From Symsagittifera roscoffensis (Eukaryota; Xenacoelomorpha; Acoela; Convolutidae): a DNA stretch of 64,000 nucleotides. Every line of letters starts with the position of its first letter. Position 1 is the first letter of the stretch. Where the stretch lies: positions 990,001 to 1,054,000 of the forward strand of contig NC_087067.1 of NCBI RefSeq assembly GCF_963678635.1, written 5' to 3'. This document shows positions 62,473 to 64,000 of the stretch, one piece after another. A program made the translations under genes and the position numbers. A model generated the notes under the pieces. That model saw only the letters and a list, made by a program, of their open reading frames with translations, did no database searches and was not told the DNA's origin.

Positions 62473-64000
62473 TTACTTTTGAAATTCCACTTTCTTTAAA
62501 ATTTTAGATTGGGGGATGAATATTTTATAGTTTTTACGTGGTTGGTTTCGGAGTCTTGTTGTTTTTCTATTTTCTGATTTGTCGATTTGTTCTTGGGGTA
62601 TTATTTGTTCGGTCATTTTTCTATTTTTTCTTTGTTTTGGGGATTCTTTATGGTTTTGTGTATTTTGAATCATTTGTTTGTGGTCCTGATAAATTTATTT
62701 TATCAGTTAAATCTTCTTTTTCAATTAGTGGAAAATGGTCTTTCTTAGGCGGGTGTTGTTTTGTTCGTTTTTGTTGGGTGTTATTTTTTATCCATTGAGA
62801 ATATGGGATTGGTTTGAAAGTTGATGTTCCAAGTAAATCAACTTCATCATGATTATTTTGACAATCTAAATAAAGTGGGAAATGTTGTAAACTATTTATT
62901 TGTGATTGTTCAATATCAGTTTTTACTGCATATTTGCATTCCAATCGGGGTGATGTTTCGTTTTCTGCAAGGTAGAATTTTATGTTTTTGGGTATTTCAA
63001 CTGTTGTTTTTCGTGTAAGTAATTCAGGTGGTGTATTTCGACTTAAGGTGTCTGGTAATGCAAGATTTTTTCCTGCAGTCCAAACTATATGTAAGTTTGG
63101 AAATTTCATTAGAATTAGTTGAAATCTGTAAACTCGGTGGTTTGGGTTAGATTTTTGTGTAAAGAGAAAGATGATTGGTTTATGGTCTGTGAATAGAACT
63201 GTTGGATGTTTTGATCCAAGTATCAGAAATTCATATTCTGTCAGTGTATATATTATGGCTGTACATTCTCTCATTAGAGTTGAGAGTCGTAGCTCTGCTT
63301 GAGTGAATAATCGAGAATTTGCTGATATGAGGTTCATTTTATTTGTACCATTATGTGATTGTAATAGTGCTGCACCGATGCCAAAGTTCGAAGCATCGCA
63401 CATTGCATAAAATGGTTGATTTGAATCTGGAATTGTGTTTGAAATTTGTTCAGTTAAAAGTTTCTTTATTTCTTCAAATCGTGTTTGATGTTCTGTGTTC
63501 CATTCAAAATTATTTTGTTGTCTAAGGATGTTATAAAATGGTCGTAGATATAATTGCATTTTATAAACATATTTACTTAAAAAGCTTAACATTCCAAGAA
63601 ATTCTTGGATTTTCTTTTTATTTGTTGGTGGTTGAAGTTTTTGAATAGCGTCAATGCGTGATTTCAATGGAGTGATTGTTTTTCGTTCTATATTATGTCC
63701 TAAGAATTGAACTCTTGTCAAAAAGAAGTGTGATTTATCGGGGGCGGCCTTCAGATTTTCGTTCTGAAGTATTTGGTGATATTTTTCTAAAACATTGAAC
63801 ATCTCGTCTTTTGTTTGTGATTGCATAAAAACATCGTCTAAATAGGTGATTGCGTTTTTCTTGAGTATCAGTGGTCTAAAAATTTTGCTCATAAAAGCTG
63901 AAAATGCTGCTGGTCCTATGGATATTCCATAGAATAAGCGGTTGAATTCATATTGTTGGTTTCCGATAACAAATTGTGTTAAACGTCGTGATTGTTAATC
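62473..64000 (-). pseudogene. pol remnant of element 3: RT-RNase H joined to integrase tail
   Basis: RT (YLDD near 63840) and RNase H (CDAS, FTDHKP) match element 1 closely. Near 62650 the sequence jumps from just before the RNase H-integrase linker (…NDSKYT) to the basic C-terminal tail of integrase (KQRKNRKMTEQ). This removes the zinc-binding domain, the D,D,E core and the GPY module; in element 1 coordinates it corresponds to about 25440-27085. The upstream frame stops three codons after the junction. In addition, the Glu codon of the DEQSRR block is TAA (63997-63995), a nonsense codon three bases from the window end. Confidence 0.88.

Larger units (their letters stand above)
53883..64000 (-). 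mobile_element. Element 3: young copy, integrase deleted, cut by window end
   Basis: The 3' LTR is at 53883-54292; the 5' part lies beyond the window. It is very similar to element 1 throughout. The post-pol genes M1, M2, ORF X, env and ORF601 are all open. Pol carries a deletion of about 1.6 kb that removes most of the integrase, and a nonsense codon in RT (63997-63995). It could move only with enzymes supplied by another copy. Confidence 0.92.

Noticed and set aside
1-64000. CRISPR arrays, bacterial operons, rRNA or tRNA genes
   Set aside because: None found; the repeats are long tandem units, LTRs and MITEs.

Overview
The window is eukaryotic, most likely from an invertebrate animal. It is AT-rich. 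Host coding sequence is split into exons with GT-AG borders, one exon resembling transmembrane helix 7 of a rhodopsin-type receptor. There are several MITE families and three very large LTR retrotransposons. I cannot name the species. There is nothing bacterial: no operons, rRNA, tRNA or CRISPR.

Bases 1-16724 are host DNA. They hold three near-identical 1005-bp tandem units (811-3825) set in older copies of the same repeat, two related MITEs with a 9-bp target duplication on one, a 1.2-kb foldback element, a hAT-like MITE, an ATT microsatellite, and two probable minus-strand exons of a receptor gene (15663-15799 and 12400-12540).

Bases 16725-64000 hold three copies of one Ty3/gypsy-type family, all on the minus strand: element 1 (16725-35588, 18.9 kb, complete), element 2 (36457-52870, 16.4 kb, older, decayed, gag deleted, 4-bp target duplication ATAT) and element 3 (53883 to beyond the window, young, integrase deleted). 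LTRs are 408-410 bp. A 200-N assembly gap lies at 35758-35957.

In transcription order the intact layout is: 5' LTR; primer-binding site; ORF A (77 aa); a structured leader with repeated motifs; ORF B (155 aa, Arg/Lys-rich); a fused gag-protease-RT-RNase H-integrase frame (about 2744 codons, broken in element 1 by one in-frame TAA); two tiny hydrophobic proteins M1 and M2; ORF X (about 378 codons without any ATG, TTG or CTG); an envelope-like glycoprotein (870 aa); an orphan 601-aa protein; a 77-nt intron directly after the last stop; a 1.5-kb 3' region with a GC-rich structured block; 3' LTR.

The five genes downstream of pol are packed as in a compact virus: M1/M2 and env/ORF601 share ATGA stop-start overlaps, ORF X begins within 8 nt of the M2 stop, and ORF X overlaps env by 13 nt. 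Elements 1 and 3 keep all five frames open. This polycistronic 3' cassette, and especially the ATG-less ORF X, is the most unusual thing in the window. The names ORF A, B, M1, M2, X and ORF601 are mine.
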